From contig JAUHYD010000009.1 in NCBI GenBank assembly GCA_030426665.1, forward strand, positions 62,001 through 126,000: a stretch of DNA of 64,000 bases. Direction: 5' to 3'. Shown piece after piece: positions 37,577 to 47,554 of the stretch. Source of the stretch: Bacteroidia bacterium (GTDB lineage Bacteria; Bacteroidota; Bacteroidia; Chitinophagales; Chitinophagaceae). The notes below the pieces were generated by a model. It was given only the letters and a program-made list of their open reading frames with translations. It did no database searches and was not told the DNA's origin. The position numbers and the translations under genes are program-made. Positions within the stretch are counted from its first letter, which is position 1, and the number at the start of each line of letters is the position of its first letter.

Positions 37577-38563
37577 ATGGCAGCTAATAAACGAAATATT
37601 ACTTTAGGTTTCTTTGTGTCCGCAGGGGTATTATTGCTCGTAGTGGCACTGTATTTGATTGGGCGCAATAGGAATATGTTTGGGTCTACATTTCATTTGC
37701 GGGCACGATTTCAAAATGTTAGTGGGCTAATGTCCGGAAACAATATCCGGTATTCGGGTATACAGGCGGGCACGGTCAAAGAAATCAGGATGATTGATGA
37801 CACCACCATCGAGGTAGACATGCTTATTGACGAGTCAATGCGGCAGTTTATTAAAACTAATTCGATGGCGAGTATCGGAAATGAGGGCTTGATGGGAAAC
37901 AAAGTTGTAAATATTACGCCGGCCAGCGTTCCCGGCGAAGAAATTGAGGAAGGTGCGCTCCTTGTTTCAAAAATAGTGCCCGGTACAGACGAAATGATGG
38001 GTACACTGTCAAACACAAACGAAAACGTGGAAGAGTTATCGATTAGGTTGGTTAACACAGTAAACAGAATAAACAACAGCAAAGCCCTTTGGCGTATTCT
38101 GGACGACACCACTCTGTCTGACGGCTTGCGTACTTCAATGCTCAATTTGCAGGCCGCAACAACCAATCTGAACATAATGTCTGCCGAGTTTGCTGCCTTA
38201 GTTCATGACGTCAGGCTTGGTGAGGGGGCACTTGGCGCCGTTATATCAAACGATACGGTTGCGTCTGATTTGAAAGAGGCTGTAGCAAACATAAAGTTAG
38301 TGTCAGAAGAGTCTATCAAGGTGTTGCTTAGAGTTGACAGTATGGTTGCTGAAACCAAATCTGATTTGCAAAACGGCGATGGAATAGCTAATAAGATACT
38401 TAATGATACTGCTCTTGTGACTAAGGTTAATTCCAGTCTGGAAAGCATTGAACGTGGCACTAGTTCATTCGAACAAAGTATGGAAGCGCTTAAACACAAT
38501 GTTTTACTTAGAGGGTACTTCAGAAGGAATGCAAAAAAGCAGAATGGTAAGCAGAAACGTTGA
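37577..38563 (+). CDS. mlaD: MlaD-family (MCE domain) substrate-binding protein
   Basis: 328 residues. One N-terminal membrane segment (LGFFVSAGVLLLVVALYLIG). The MCE domain at about 33-115 has FQNVSGLMSGNNIRYSGIQAGTVKEI, IDESMRQFIKTNSMASIGNEGLMGNKVVNI. The C-terminal ~200 residues are largely helical and form the extended tube or coil region usual in Bacteroidota MlaD-like proteins. It binds the MlaEF complex from the periplasm and guides lipids between membranes. MlaB and MlaC genes are not present next to it. Confidence 0.92.
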   Translation: MAANKRNITLGFFVSAGVLLLVVALYLIGRNRNMFGSTFHLRARFQNVSGLMSGNNIRYSGIQAGTVKEIRMIDDTTIEVDMLIDESMRQFIKTNSMASIGNEGLMGNKVVNITPASVPGEEIEEGALLVSKIVPGTDEMMGTLSNTNENVEELSIRLVNTVNRINNSKALWRILDDTTLSDGLRTSMLNLQAATTNLNIMSAEFAALVHDVRLGEGALGAVISNDTVASDLKEAVANIKLVSEESIKVLLRVDSMVAETKSDLQNGDGIANKILNDTALVTKVNSSLESIERGTSSFEQSMEALKHNVLLRGYFRRNAKKQNGKQKR

Positions 38564-38594
38564 CCTTGGTCACAATCAGGTATGATAGCCGTCA

Positions 38595-38624
38595 TTTGCA
38601 GATAATCTGGAGTCGGTAACTTTG
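38595..38624 (+). promoter_or_regulatory. Promoter of the universal stress protein gene
   Basis: TTTG at 38595-38598 and TAACTTTG at 38617-38624 with an 18-base spacer match the Bacteroidota -33/-7 elements. The start codon is 37 bases downstream. Confidence 0.6.
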
Positions 38625-38660
38625 CTGTTGAAACTATTGTAACTAACTAAACTGAATAAT

Positions 38661-39509
38661 ATGAGAAAGGTAACATTTGTGGTTAATGCATTGACGTTTG
38701 ATGAAGAATCTTTAGATTTTATTGCGGATGTAGCCGGCGATGCTTCTGAAGTGACGGGGCTTTTTTTACTTGATACCGTAACGATCGGAGATACTCCCGA
38801 AGTCAAAATGTTGGTTGGTCAGGCTTATGTAGAGGAAATTGTACATTCTCCATTCGAACAGGAAGAGATAGAGAATATTGTAAGAAAGAACATCGGCATT
38901 TTTCTTGATGGTTGTTCAAAACGAGGAGTAAGGGCTATTGCTAAAGAAGAAAAAGGTAATCCGCAGGATATTGTAAAACTATACAGCAGATTCTCAGACA
39001 TCATCGTTATGTCGCCACATTTGTCATTTTATAAGGACAATAATATCCCTACAGATTTTGCTGAGGATTTGCTTACTCATACTGAGTGTCCCATTTTGCT
39101 TTCGCCGGAGCGATACACACCGATAGATGAAGTTGTTATTGCTTACGATGGCAGCAAAACTTCGATGTTCGCTTTAAAACAGTTTTGCTATCAAATGCAG
39201 CATTATTGTACTAATAAGGTCACTGTCCTGTATATTAACGAAGGGGATGAGAAAAATAACCACGTCGCAAATGAGGGAATGCTTTCTGAATGGTTAAGCT
39301 TAAATTGTTCTTCAATTACATTCGAGTCACTTTCCGGAGATGCAAGAGATGTACTCTTTAACTATTTCCTCGATAACGAAGATAGTAACAACAAGTTGCT
39401 TGTTGCCGGAGGCTTCGGAAGAAGTGCTGTGTCTCGTTTTTTCAAGCCTTCCACTACCGATCTGGTACTTAAGACAGCTGATATCCCTGTATTTATATCG
39501 CATCGTTAA
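38661..39509 (+). CDS. Tandem universal stress protein (UspA-like)
   Basis: 282 residues, with two Usp-like halves. The N-terminal half is divergent (ADVAGDASEVTGLFLLD). The C-terminal half starts at EVVIAYDGSKTSMFALKQF and ends LLVAGGFGRSAVSRFFKPSTTDLVLKTADIPVFISHR, which follows the Usp nucleotide-site pattern (G-x2-G-x9-G-S/T-x2), with G-FGRS in the first part. Small cytosolic stress-related nucleotide-binding protein; the exact role is unknown. Transcribed alone from its own promoter and ended by a strong terminator. Confidence 0.85.
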   Translation: MRKVTFVVNALTFDEESLDFIADVAGDASEVTGLFLLDTVTIGDTPEVKMLVGQAYVEEIVHSPFEQEEIENIVRKNIGIFLDGCSKRGVRAIAKEEKGNPQDIVKLYSRFSDIIVMSPHLSFYKDNNIPTDFAEDLLTHTECPILLSPERYTPIDEVVIAYDGSKTSMFALKQFCYQMQHYCTNKVTVLYINEGDEKNNHVANEGMLSEWLSLNCSSITFESLSGDARDVLFNYFLDNEDSNNKLLVAGGFGRSAVSRFFKPSTTDLVLKTADIPVFISHR

Positions 39510-39638
39510 CTGATACTAAGAGTGGCTCTTTCTTTGGTATTGGTGGCATTATGTCTTGTGTATTTATGAAGGTTAAAAAAAGACAATGATAATGTAGCCG
39601 ATTAGTAGTCGAAATAACAGAACTTGCCTTTTAGGCTC

Positions 39639-39675
39639 AATACTCCGGATGGATTTCCGGAGTATTCTATTTTTT
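39639..39675 (+). terminator. Terminator between the universal stress gene and folK
   Basis: Perfect 10-bp stem AATACTCCGG/CCGGAGTATT with an eight-base loop, then CTATTTTTT. It lies 130 bases after the stop of the upstream gene, so that mRNA has a long 3' end. Confidence 0.85.
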
Positions 39676-39723
39676 GTAGAACCCTTTTGTTTTTGCTGTT
39701 AGCTTTGCGGGTATTTTTGTAAA

Positions 39724-40221
39724 ATGAACAAAGCATACCTTTCTCTTGGTAGTAATGAAGGCGACCGTTCAGGTTTGCTATCCGAAGCGGTTGCCCGGAT
39801 TGAAGAAGAGTGTGGCGAATTAGTTGCCGTTTCTCATCTCTATGAAACTGCAGCTTGGGGGCTTGAGAGTCAACCCGATTTTCTCAATATGGCATTATGC
39901 ATTAGTACACAATTAGCTCCAATTGATTTATTGGCTGCAATACGCCAGATCGAAACCCATATGGGGCGACAACGAACCGTAAAGTGGGGCCAGCGGACAC
40001 TTGATATAGATATCCTGTTCTATGAAAGCATGATTATCAGCGAGCCTAATTTGTCAGTTCCCCATCCGCATTTACACGAACGTAGATTTGTTTTGATGCC
40101 TTTGGCCGAAATCGCTGCTGATTTTGTTCATCCTGATTTAAAGAAGTCAGTAAAGGAGTTGCTAAAGGCATGCCCTGATACGCTAGAGGTTTCTATTTAT
40201 CACGCCCCTAAACAAAAATGA
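39724..40221 (+). CDS. folK: 2-amino-4-hydroxy-6-hydroxymethyldihydropteridine diphosphokinase
   Basis: 165-residue folate-pathway enzyme transferring pyrophosphate from ATP to hydroxymethyl-dihydropterin. It begins MNKAYLSLGSNEGDR (family SLGSN-GDR). SHLYETAAWGLESQPDFLNMAL, ETHMGRQRTVKWGQRTLDIDILFY (Mg-binding DxD in DIDIL) and VPHPHLHERRFVLMPLAEIA complete the pattern. Full length. Convergent with the acyl-CoA dehydrogenase; ATGACCG/CGGTCAT around the stop could end transcription in both directions. Confidence 0.96.
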   Translation: MNKAYLSLGSNEGDRSGLLSEAVARIEEECGELVAVSHLYETAAWGLESQPDFLNMALCISTQLAPIDLLAAIRQIETHMGRQRTVKWGQRTLDIDILFYESMIISEPNLSVPHPHLHERRFVLMPLAEIAADFVHPDLKKSVKELLKACPDTLEVSIYHAPKQK

Positions 40222-40266
40222 CCGCATGACAAGTACGGTCATATAATGAATTTGTGATTTAAATAA

Positions 40267-41409
40267 TTACCCTTTTAGCACAGTACGGCTAATTACAATA
40301 CGTTGAACTTCGCTTGTTCCTTCATATATCTGAGTGATTTTAGCATCACGCATCAATCGCTCAACATGGAATTCCTTCACGTAACCATAGCCGCCATGTA
40401 TTTGTATCGCTTCGTTTGTTACTTTTTGAGCAATGTCAGATGCGAACAACTTCGCCATTGACGCAGATAGGGTATAATCCAGTCCCATATCTTTGGTCCA
40501 GGCCGATTTGAGGCACAAAAGGCGTGCCGCTTCAATTTCTGTTGCCATATCAGCAAGCTTAAACGCTATTGCCTGATGGTTGGATATTTCCGTACCGAAG
40601 GCCTTGCGCTCCTTAGAGTATTTTAGTGCCAGTTCATAGGCACCACTGGCAATACCTAATGCCTGAGATGCAATACCAATACGCCCACCGGCCAATACCT
40701 TCATCGCAAACTTAAAGCCGAAGCCATCTTCACCAATTCTATTCTCTTTTGGTACAATTACATCCTGGAACATGATGCTATGTGTATCACTACCACGGAT
40801 GCCCAGTTTGTTTTCTTTTGCGCCTACAGTCACGCCTGGGCTGTTTTTTTCTACTATCAGCGCATTGATGCCCTTGTGTCCCTTTTCCGGATACGTTTGG
40901 GCAATTACGAGGTAATAAGATGCAGAATTTCCGTTGGTAATCCAGTTTTTAGTGCCATTTAGCACGTAATGATCGCCCTTATCTATGGCCGTTGTACGTT
41001 GAGATGTTGCGTCCGAACCTGCCTCAGGCTCACTCAGCAGAAATGCTCCGATTTTTGTTCCGGTTGCTAGTTCTACAAGATATTTTTGCTTTTGTTCCTC
41101 ATTACCGTACTTTTCAAGTCCCCAGCATACAAGAGAGTTGTTAACACTCATGCAAACAGAAACAGAGGCATCAATTTTAGAAATTTCCTCCATTGCAAGC
41201 ACATAGGAAATTGTATCCATACCTGATCCCCCGTATTTAGGGTCAACCATCATACCAAGAAATCCTAATTCACCAAGTTTCTGGATTTGTTCAGCAGGGA
41301 ACTGCTGTTTTTCATCGCGTTCAATTACGCCGGGTAAAAGTTCGGTTCTTGCGAAATCTCTGGCAGCCATCTGAACGGCAATCTGCTCTTCTGTAAGTTG
41401 AAAATTCAT
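40267..41409 (-). CDS. Acyl-CoA dehydrogenase
   Basis: 380-residue flavoenzyme of the short/medium-chain acyl-CoA dehydrogenase group, oxidising acyl-CoA to 2-enoyl-CoA with FAD. LSEPEAGSD (FAD-binding signature), KNWITNGNSASYY, ERKAFGTEISNHQAIAFKLADM and QIHGGYGYVKEFHVERLMRDAKI are present; the catalytic base is the Glu in QIYEGTSEVQR near the C-terminus, as in butyryl/short-chain enzymes. The position of this Glu argues against isovaleryl-CoA dehydrogenase. Monocistronic. Confidence 0.94.
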   Translation of the reverse strand: MNFQLTEEQIAVQMAARDFARTELLPGVIERDEKQQFPAEQIQKLGELGFLGMMVDPKYGGSGMDTISYVLAMEEISKIDASVSVCMSVNNSLVCWGLEKYGNEEQKQKYLVELATGTKIGAFLLSEPEAGSDATSQRTTAIDKGDHYVLNGTKNWITNGNSASYYLVIAQTYPEKGHKGINALIVEKNSPGVTVGAKENKLGIRGSDTHSIMFQDVIVPKENRIGEDGFGFKFAMKVLAGGRIGIASQALGIASGAYELALKYSKERKAFGTEISNHQAIAFKLADMATEIEAARLLCLKSAWTKDMGLDYTLSASMAKLFASDIAQKVTNEAIQIHGGYGYVKEFHVERLMRDAKITQIYEGTSEVQRIVISRTVLKG

Positions 41410-41479
41410 GATTTATATTAATATGTAGGATGCTGACCCAATGCGGAACAACAGGGTTGCAAAATACGGCAAATTATCA

Positions 41480-41517
41480 TAAATAAAAAAGGGGTGTTCG
41501 AATCAAACACCCCTTTT
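41480..41517 (-). terminator. Terminator of the T9SS protein gene
   Basis: AAAAGGGGTGTT/AACACCCCTTTT, an 8-bp GC-rich stem extended by four A-T pairs, with a seven-base loop; on the minus strand it runs into TTTTTTA. Confidence 0.85.
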
Positions 41518-41538
41518 CAGCAAATTTATTTCAAGCGC

Positions 41539-42930
41539 TTAATGCGAAATAGCAACACGTCCCGTTTGTTTTACACCATCCGATTCGATTGTGTAAACAT
41601 ACATGCCTGGTGCCAGTTGGTCAGTTTTGAATACTGCTTTTCCCGAATTCACATTGATAAACGATTGTGTGCCGATTTTTTGGCCAACAAGGTTATACAT
41701 CGCAACCGTTACATCTGCATTATTAGATAAAGTAAAAGGAATATTTACTTCGTTAAAGGCAGGGTTAGGGTAGGCAGATTGTGTAATACCACTTGTTATA
41801 GCTTCATCAACACCCAAATCAACTACACCGCAAGTTGAGCATTTTATATGGAAGTCAATGTAAGGATACTGTAGCATGCTTGCTGTAGAGCCGGAACCTG
41901 CACTCCAAAACCATTGCGGCGTGTATACGCCACCCCATCCATGTGCAGTGTCGGGTAGTGTCTTAAAGCTACCGGTGTTTTTGTTAGTAGCATCGTAGGT
42001 ATTCCAAAGTGGTGAACTGGATGTCCCTTTAAAAGCAACAAATGGACGGAACATATTATGCTTGTATCCAATTGATGAGCCAAACACAGTGTCGTGCGGA
42101 GTGAAAGTAGGGGAGCCGCTGATGAACGTAACAGAAGCTCCAATCATATTCCCTGCCGGGACGCTGACATCAGAAAACCCGACAGATCCCATGTATACGC
42201 CATTAGATGAAGTGTCTCCCCATGCAGGACTAGCACCGGTATTGTCCAGCAAAATGTCTTTAATGATTCTAGTGGTTCCGCTTGCTGTTACCGTAACCGT
42301 ATCGAATCCCATTCTGTAATATGCCATAGATCCGGTTACGCCATATCGCGTCAGTACTGCCGGGTTTGTTGTAGATATTTCCTGAATATCGGATGTGCTA
42401 CCGCCATCACCATAAACAAAAGCCACACGCAAGGTGTCTACATAGGTGTTTGCAGGATTAAAGCCGTATCTGCCAAAGAATCGAATCGAGTCAACTATAT
42501 ATGGGTCAGTGGGAGTAATCTCCATTGCCCCGTTATAATAATACGGGCTATTAAACCCACTAAAGGATGGGTCTATAGATAGGGACAGCGAGACCATTGT
42601 ATTATGCTGCCAAACAGTGCCGCCACTTCCGTCTGAATAAGCCATAACACCCATCGAATCCTTCCACAGGTATGGTGAGTTAAAGGCAATTGAACTTCCA
42701 ACTTCAAATTCGCTCGTGTCAAAATAATGGACGAAGCTATACCATCTTGGCGCGGCCGTCGTTTTCAACATATTTTCACTTGAGGACGTATTTTTACGCA
42801 ACGATTGTTTGATGGACATAAAGTCTATCGGTGTTTCTTGCGGCGTATAATCAACTGTCAATACCCGCTCTTGGGCATTTGTTGCAAGGACGAATGCGCC
42901 CGAGGCTAGTACTAGTAACAATTTTTTCAT
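41539..42930 (-). CDS. Secreted protein with T9SS type A sorting domain
   Basis: 463 residues. Signal peptide 1-19 (MKKLLLVLASGAFVLATNA). Residues about 20-370 have no recognised family: a beta-rich chain with TVWQHNTMVSLSLSI and frequent Tyr/Gly/Ser, compatible with a secreted binding or structural domain. The last ~80 residues form a type A signal: AYPNPAFNEVNIPF, VAMYNLVGQKIG, and LAPGMYVYTIESDG. Transported by the type IX system and cleaved or anchored at the surface. No enzyme motif is visible. Transcribed alone, ending at the hairpin at 41480. Confidence 0.82.
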   Translation of the reverse strand: MKKLLLVLASGAFVLATNAQERVLTVDYTPQETPIDFMSIKQSLRKNTSSSENMLKTTAAPRWYSFVHYFDTSEFEVGSSIAFNSPYLWKDSMGVMAYSDGSGGTVWQHNTMVSLSLSIDPSFSGFNSPYYYNGAMEITPTDPYIVDSIRFFGRYGFNPANTYVDTLRVAFVYGDGGSTSDIQEISTTNPAVLTRYGVTGSMAYYRMGFDTVTVTASGTTRIIKDILLDNTGASPAWGDTSSNGVYMGSVGFSDVSVPAGNMIGASVTFISGSPTFTPHDTVFGSSIGYKHNMFRPFVAFKGTSSSPLWNTYDATNKNTGSFKTLPDTAHGWGGVYTPQWFWSAGSGSTASMLQYPYIDFHIKCSTCGVVDLGVDEAITSGITQSAYPNPAFNEVNIPFTLSNNADVTVAMYNLVGQKIGTQSFINVNSGKAVFKTDQLAPGMYVYTIESDGVKQTGRVAISH

Positions 42931-43184
42931 TTTTGTACTTTTTTAAGGGTTAAAATAAAAGTTAACAAATAATAAAATTGTTACTGCAAATATTGTACCA
43001 ATTAATTTTTTGTTCAATGTAAAATTTCATTGCGGCTTGAATTGCAAAATTCAAAAACAAGGAAATTGTAGGTATGTAATATTAAAGATGATCGGTAATT
43101 CTCCAATCGTGTTTGTATAGAAAGGATCAGTGTACAGTTACACCAAGTCACAAAAAATGACCGGCATTTGAGGGGTATCGGCCA

Positions 43185-44492
43185 TTAAGATTCGCTAATT
43201 AGTTTGTTTTCGAGTTCAAGTACCAGTGTCTCATTTACCTTTACGTTGTACTCTGCCATATAAAGCCGAATTATAGCCAACACAAATGCATTTTCCGCTT
43301 CCCTCGATTCTAATGTTGTTCCGACTCCCACACGGAATCGCGCCAATTGTACATCCAGATTTTCTCTGGCAAATTCGATATTTTCTTTCGCCAGTTTGTA
43401 TGCCGCAACAGACAAATTATAATTTCTCCACGTTGTGCGATATTGTCTTCCTATTATAGTATTTTGCTTTTCATAAAGTAGTTCGTCCTTCATCGTCTGC
43501 AAGGATGCCACTTTTGATTGCCGCCGCAAATTACCACCTTTAAAAACTGGCATACTCAGGCTTACGGTCCCATTGGTGCCATAATTTTGAGAGAATAATG
43601 CAAAACCTGTCGCGCTGGCACTTCGATTATAGGTATATCCTCCGTTTATTCTAACGGTAGGTAGAAATGCAGTTTTAGCAATATCTTCATTCAGGTGCGC
43701 TAAATCGACATTTTTACGGAACGCAGTCAAAGAAAGGTTCAAGTCACGTAACCGATCGGGATCCACCGGCTTTAACGATGTGTTTAGTTGAATGTTTTCA
43801 TCTACCTGATAAAGTACATTTTCATTTGAACCCATCAGCATACTCAGCGAGTCGCAAGCCTGTGCAAATGTCCCGGAATAGGTTAGCGAATCCGATTGCC
43901 TTGCATTGTAATCAACTCTTGCCTGTAGATAGTCAACTTTCGCACCGGCCCCTGTTGTGAATTTCAGGAGGGCAAGATCCATTCTGGTTCTAGCAAGATA
44001 TAGTGCCGTATCAATTGCAATGATTTGCCGTTGCTGCAATACTACCCGGGCATACATTCGAATCGTACCGGACACCAACGCCTGCATCTGTTCTTTAAGT
44101 TGAATCCGACTAAGTGCTTCCAACTCATTAAGTTGCTTCTTTGCCAAAAACATCTTACCACCGTCATAAATTGTCCAACTGACATTAATCGCCGGATTTA
44201 TGTTTGTGTTTACAGCATTCGGATTTATCTGCTGACTACCGTTTGCCAGGTCATTCTTTACATTTAATCTTGTTTGTGTCGCAGATGCACCTATACTTAC
44301 GTCAGGAAGAAACCCTGCATTTCCATAGGTGTTGTTCCTTTCTGCTTGCTGTACTGAAATTCCGGAAATTGCAATGTCATAATTGTACTGCAATGTACGG
44401 GCAATCGCTTCCTGTAGCGAAAGGTGTTGTTGTGCCGCCACTTCGGAAACACAAAACATCAGCAACAAAGTAATTCTGGCAAAAGTTTTCAT
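43185..44492 (-). CDS. TolC family outer-membrane efflux protein
   Basis: 435 residues with a signal peptide (MKTFARITLLLMFCVSEVAA). Two repeated halves of long alpha-helical coiled coil with short strands: QHLSLQEAIARTLQYNYDIAI near the start, NPAINVSWTIYDGGKMFLAKKQ, and the mirrored GTVSLSMPVFKGGNLRRQ in the second half. These match OEP repeats that form the outer-membrane/periplasmic tunnel. No membrane fusion protein or inner pump gene lies next to it, so it probably serves pumps encoded elsewhere. Confidence 0.92.
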   Translation of the reverse strand: MKTFARITLLLMFCVSEVAAQQHLSLQEAIARTLQYNYDIAISGISVQQAERNNTYGNAGFLPDVSIGASATQTRLNVKNDLANGSQQINPNAVNTNINPAINVSWTIYDGGKMFLAKKQLNELEALSRIQLKEQMQALVSGTIRMYARVVLQQRQIIAIDTALYLARTRMDLALLKFTTGAGAKVDYLQARVDYNARQSDSLTYSGTFAQACDSLSMLMGSNENVLYQVDENIQLNTSLKPVDPDRLRDLNLSLTAFRKNVDLAHLNEDIAKTAFLPTVRINGGYTYNRSASATGFALFSQNYGTNGTVSLSMPVFKGGNLRRQSKVASLQTMKDELLYEKQNTIIGRQYRTTWRNYNLSVAAYKLAKENIEFARENLDVQLARFRVGVGTTLESREAENAFVLAIIRLYMAEYNVKVNETLVLELENKLISES

Positions 44493-44612
44493 TAGCTTGT
44501 ACTATACCTTTCGGATGGCTCTGGTGCAATTTAGTTCAATGCACCATATGTAACCCCACATTTTGCAGAAAAAGAAAAGTGGATTTTGTTATTATTCAAA
44601 TATCGTGCTAAG

Positions 44613-45254
44613 CTATTTCAATAGCTTAAATGCATGATTCCAACGACCTTGCAACATGCCGGGAATACACCAAAGCACACACAATGGTTCAATAGCACGT
44701 GCGGCTGTATCTTTTCCCATATCTTCAACTTCCCATCCGAATTGCTCAAGTATGCTGTGTGCCTCTTCTTTGGCAGCAACATTGTTACCACAAGTAAACA
44801 TTGTGGGTTTGTCGCCAAACGCGGGGTTAACCATGTGTGCACTACCGATGCTATTGAAAGCTTTCACAAAATGGAGTGCCGGGAATCGTTCCTGAAGGTC
44901 TTCCATCAGCGACTCATCTGCACCCGTAAAAAAGCTAAGTACCCCGTTTTCCGGTGGCGTGTCAGCAATCGGGTTTGTCGTATCTATTACCGTTTTCCCC
45001 TTCATATTTTGTGGCCCTGCTTTTTCAATGGCATCTGCTGCGTGGAGTCCTTTCACGGCAAGCACAACTATGTCTCCGAAAGTCGCTGCTTCTTTAAAAC
45101 TGCCCACGAGCGCTTTTTCACCTGCTTCCGCACGCCACTCGTCTAATTTACTCGCATCGCGGGTGCCTAACATTACTTCGTAGTTATGCTTTAAAAAACC
45201 ATTGCCTAACATTTTGGCTACTGCTCCGGATCCTATTATTCCTATCTTTTTCAT
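44613..45254 (-). CDS. NADPH-dependent F420 reductase-like oxidoreductase
   Basis: 213 residues from the ATG at 45254, which gives MKKIGIIGSGAVAKMLGNGFLKHN, a Rossmann GxGxxA motif at the very N-terminus. VMLGTRDASKLDEW, DIVVLAVKGLHA, VIDTTNPI and VKAFNSIGS follow the NADP-binding domain of the F420-dependent NADP reductase-like family. Most bacterial members outside F420 producers are NADP-dependent reductases of unknown substrate; F420 is not expected in Bacteroidota. Confidence 0.85.
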   Translation of the reverse strand: MKKIGIIGSGAVAKMLGNGFLKHNYEVMLGTRDASKLDEWRAEAGEKALVGSFKEAATFGDIVVLAVKGLHAADAIEKAGPQNMKGKTVIDTTNPIADTPPENGVLSFFTGADESLMEDLQERFPALHFVKAFNSIGSAHMVNPAFGDKPTMFTCGNNVAAKEEAHSILEQFGWEVEDMGKDTAARAIEPLCVLWCIPGMLQGRWNHAFKLLK

Positions 45255-45384
45255 AATGATAAATTTTAGGCAAATTACTTTATAATGCGAACCTGACAAG
45301 TCCTGATGTATTGTTCTTGTTTATACCTTTATTGAGTCTGTCTCCTGCTTTTTTTATTCTCCTTGCAATCTCCTAAATTTGCTT

Positions 45385-46620
45385 ATGCAAGTTTTAAATT
45401 CGGTTTCAGAAAAGACGCAACACTTTATAGATATTGAAGAGCAGTTCGGTGCTCATAATTATCACCCGCTGCCGGTAGTTTTATCGAGAGGAAAAGGTGT
45501 ACATGTTTGGGATGTAGATGACAAAAGATATTATGATTTCCTTTCAGGCTATTCTGCAATCAATCAGGGGCATTGTCACCCGAGAATTACCGAAGAGTTC
45601 ATTAAGCAAGCGCAAAAATTAACGCTCACTTCCCGTGCCTTTTATAATGACCTTTTGGGAGAATTTGCAGAATATATCACTAAGATGTTCGGGTACGATA
45701 AGGTATTACCTATGAACTCTGGTGCCGAAGCGGTAGAAACAGCCCTGAAGCTAGCCAGAAAATGGGGATACGAAACTAAGGGTGTAGAAGAGAATAAAGC
45801 CAAAGTAATAGTGTGTGCCGATAATTTTCATGGCAGAACAGTCAATATTATATCGTTTAGTACAGACAAAGACTCCAGAAGACACTTCGGGCCCTTTAAT
45901 CCCGGGTACGAAGTGGTGCCTTACAATGACTTGCCGGCTTTAAAATTAGCCCTTCAAAACGAAAATGTTGTCGGCTTTCTTGTTGAGCCAATTCAGGGAG
46001 AAGCCGGAGTTGTGGTTCCCGACGATGGCTATTTATCAGGTGCGGCAGCACTATGTAAAGAAGCAGGTGTGTTATTTCTTGCAGATGAAATTCAGTCAGG
46101 GCTCGCTCGGTCGGGCAAAATGTTGGCCTGTGACCATGAGGGTGTAAAACCCGATGTTTTGATTTTGGGCAAAGCGCTATCAGGAGGTACAATGCCGGTA
46201 TCGGCCGTGCTTGCAAATGACGAAGTGATGCTAACTATTAAGCCGGGAGAACATGGCTCTACCTATGGAGGAAATCCATTGGCATGTAAAGTAGCTATCA
46301 CTGCGCTTCAGGTATTGATTGACGAAAAAATGGTCGAAAATTCTGCTATTCAGGGTGCCTACTTAAGGGAACAATTGGCTGCTCTTAATAACAAACTTAT
46401 TTCGGTGATTCGTGGGCGTGGGCTGTTTAATGCTATAGTAATCGATCATCCCAATAAGGACGCAGCCTGGGAAATTTGTCTCGAAATGAAGGACAATGGG
46501 TTGTTGGCTAAGCCTACCCATGGGGATAGAATTCGTTTTGCGCCGCCGCTGATAATTACGCGCGAACAGATAGACGAATGTGTGGCGATAATCGATAAGA
46601 GTCTCAGAAAATTTCAGTAA
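45385..46620 (+). CDS. rocD: Ornithine--oxo-acid aminotransferase
   Basis: 411-residue class III PLP aminotransferase. It moves the delta-amino group of ornithine to 2-oxoglutarate, giving glutamate semialdehyde. [26 protein letters not shown] is the ornithine-aminotransferase N-terminus. [47 protein letters not shown] and the PLP Lys in [11 protein letters not shown] are intact, as are [14 protein letters not shown] and [11 protein letters not shown]. The ATG at 45385 was chosen over a TTG two codons upstream. Confidence 0.95.
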   Translation: MQVLNSVSEKTQHFIDIEEQFGAHNYHPLPVVLSRGKGVHVWDVDDKRYYDFLSGYSAINQGHCHPRITEEFIKQAQKLTLTSRAFYNDLLGEFAEYITKMFGYDKVLPMNSGAEAVETALKLARKWGYETKGVEENKAKVIVCADNFHGRTVNIISFSTDKDSRRHFGPFNPGYEVVPYNDLPALKLALQNENVVGFLVEPIQGEAGVVVPDDGYLSGAAALCKEAGVLFLADEIQSGLARSGKMLACDHEGVKPDVLILGKALSGGTMPVSAVLANDEVMLTIKPGEHGSTYGGNPLACKVAITALQVLIDEKMVENSAIQGAYLREQLAALNNKLISVIRGRGLFNAIVIDHPNKDAAWEICLEMKDNGLLAKPTHGDRIRFAPPLIITREQIDECVAIIDKSLRKFQ

Positions 46621-46676
46621 TGCTGTTTGTGATTTTTATTCACAATTAGATATGCTCGTACTTAAAACAGTGCGTT

Positions 46677-47234
46677 TTGAGAAACAAAGAAGAATTTTAC
46701 GACATAACTATCTCTAAAACGGAGATTTTGTCTGCAGACTACGAAGAATGCAAACTCATAGGATGCAACGGAGGTAAGAGTATGTCGGGGGCTTCCTTCA
46801 CTGACTGCATATTTGAGAATTGTGACCTTTCTATAGCTAATTTGCACAATGTCACTTTCAATAATATCGAATTTATAGGCTGTAAAATGCTAGGTTTACA
46901 ATTTCAGGATTGTAGCCACTTATTATTTTCTGTGCGATTTGAACACTGCGCTCTGAATATGTCATCTTTCTATGATGTAAAAATGAAAGATACTGAGTTT
47001 TCTAAATGCACTCTAAAGGAAACAGATTTTTCTCAATCAGACCTTACTAATGCTACATTTGATGAGTGTGATTTGCATCTGGCAATTTTTGAACAGACAA
47101 ATCTTGAAGGTGCTGACTTGCGAACGTCTTTTGGTTTTTCAATTGACCCGGAATTAAATAGAATCAAAAAAGCAAAGTTTTCGATGGATGGTGTTGGTGG
47201 CTTGTTAGACAAATATGGTATAATCATCGAGTAG
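46677..47234 (+). CDS. Pentapeptide-repeat protein (Qnr-like fold)
   Basis: 185 residues from a TTG start; an in-frame stop precedes it closely and no ATG is available near. Pentapeptide A(D/N)LxX units form a right-handed quadrilateral beta-helix: ASFTDCIFENCDLSIANLHNVTF, MSSFYDVKMKDTEFSKCTLKETDFSQSDLTNATFDECDL and LAIFEQTNLEGADLRTSFGF. The C-terminal 34 residues (FSIDPELNRIKKAKFSMDG onward) cap the helix. Relatives in this group include McbG/Qnr-like DNA mimics, but a gyrase role is only a possibility. Its 3' end is duplicated at 52229-52427, marking the left border of the accessory island. Confidence 0.88.
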   Translation: MRNKEEFYDITISKTEILSADYEECKLIGCNGGKSMSGASFTDCIFENCDLSIANLHNVTFNNIEFIGCKMLGLQFQDCSHLLFSVRFEHCALNMSSFYDVKMKDTEFSKCTLKETDFSQSDLTNATFDECDLHLAIFEQTNLEGADLRTSFGFSIDPELNRIKKAKFSMDGVGGLLDKYGIIIE

Positions 47235-47341
47235 CGGTATTGTGCCTTTCATTCTTCTGTTATTCCGGTGCATCTCGGATTGTTATTTATATGCGTCACA
47301 TTTATGTTATATTTTGCTCATAATCAACCGTTCACCTTGGT
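47143..47341. repeat. Direct repeat copy 1 (pentapeptide gene 3' end), left border of the island
   Basis: 199 bases covering the last 30 codons of the pentapeptide gene and 107 bases downstream. Matches 52229-52427 with three substitutions and no gap. The two copies are 5086 bases apart. Confidence 0.9.
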
Positions 47342-47554
47342 CAGCTTGGCGTAGGCTAAGACTACGTCACCGTGGTAGTCAATCTCAGATTGACGAAAAT
47401 AAGTAACGATGGTGAGCATTAAACACGATAGGCAGAGCAAAGCAAATGAGTGATTTAGGTAAGAATGTAGTGCGAGTAAAGAGTAAAGAGTAAAGAAAAA
47501 AGGCAAGTAAAAGCTAAAATATATAAACATCAGAACCTTATAAAATATACCGGT
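47235..47554. repeat. Gap with palindromic module and RHS leader
   Basis: 320 non-coding bases. 47341-47387 is the dispersed palindromic module (CGTAGGCTAAGACTACG and AATCTCAGATT), 47388-47478 a second module shared with 49361-49453 and 51192-51268, and 47518-47567 a leader shared with 49619-49668. No gene is seen. Confidence 0.8.
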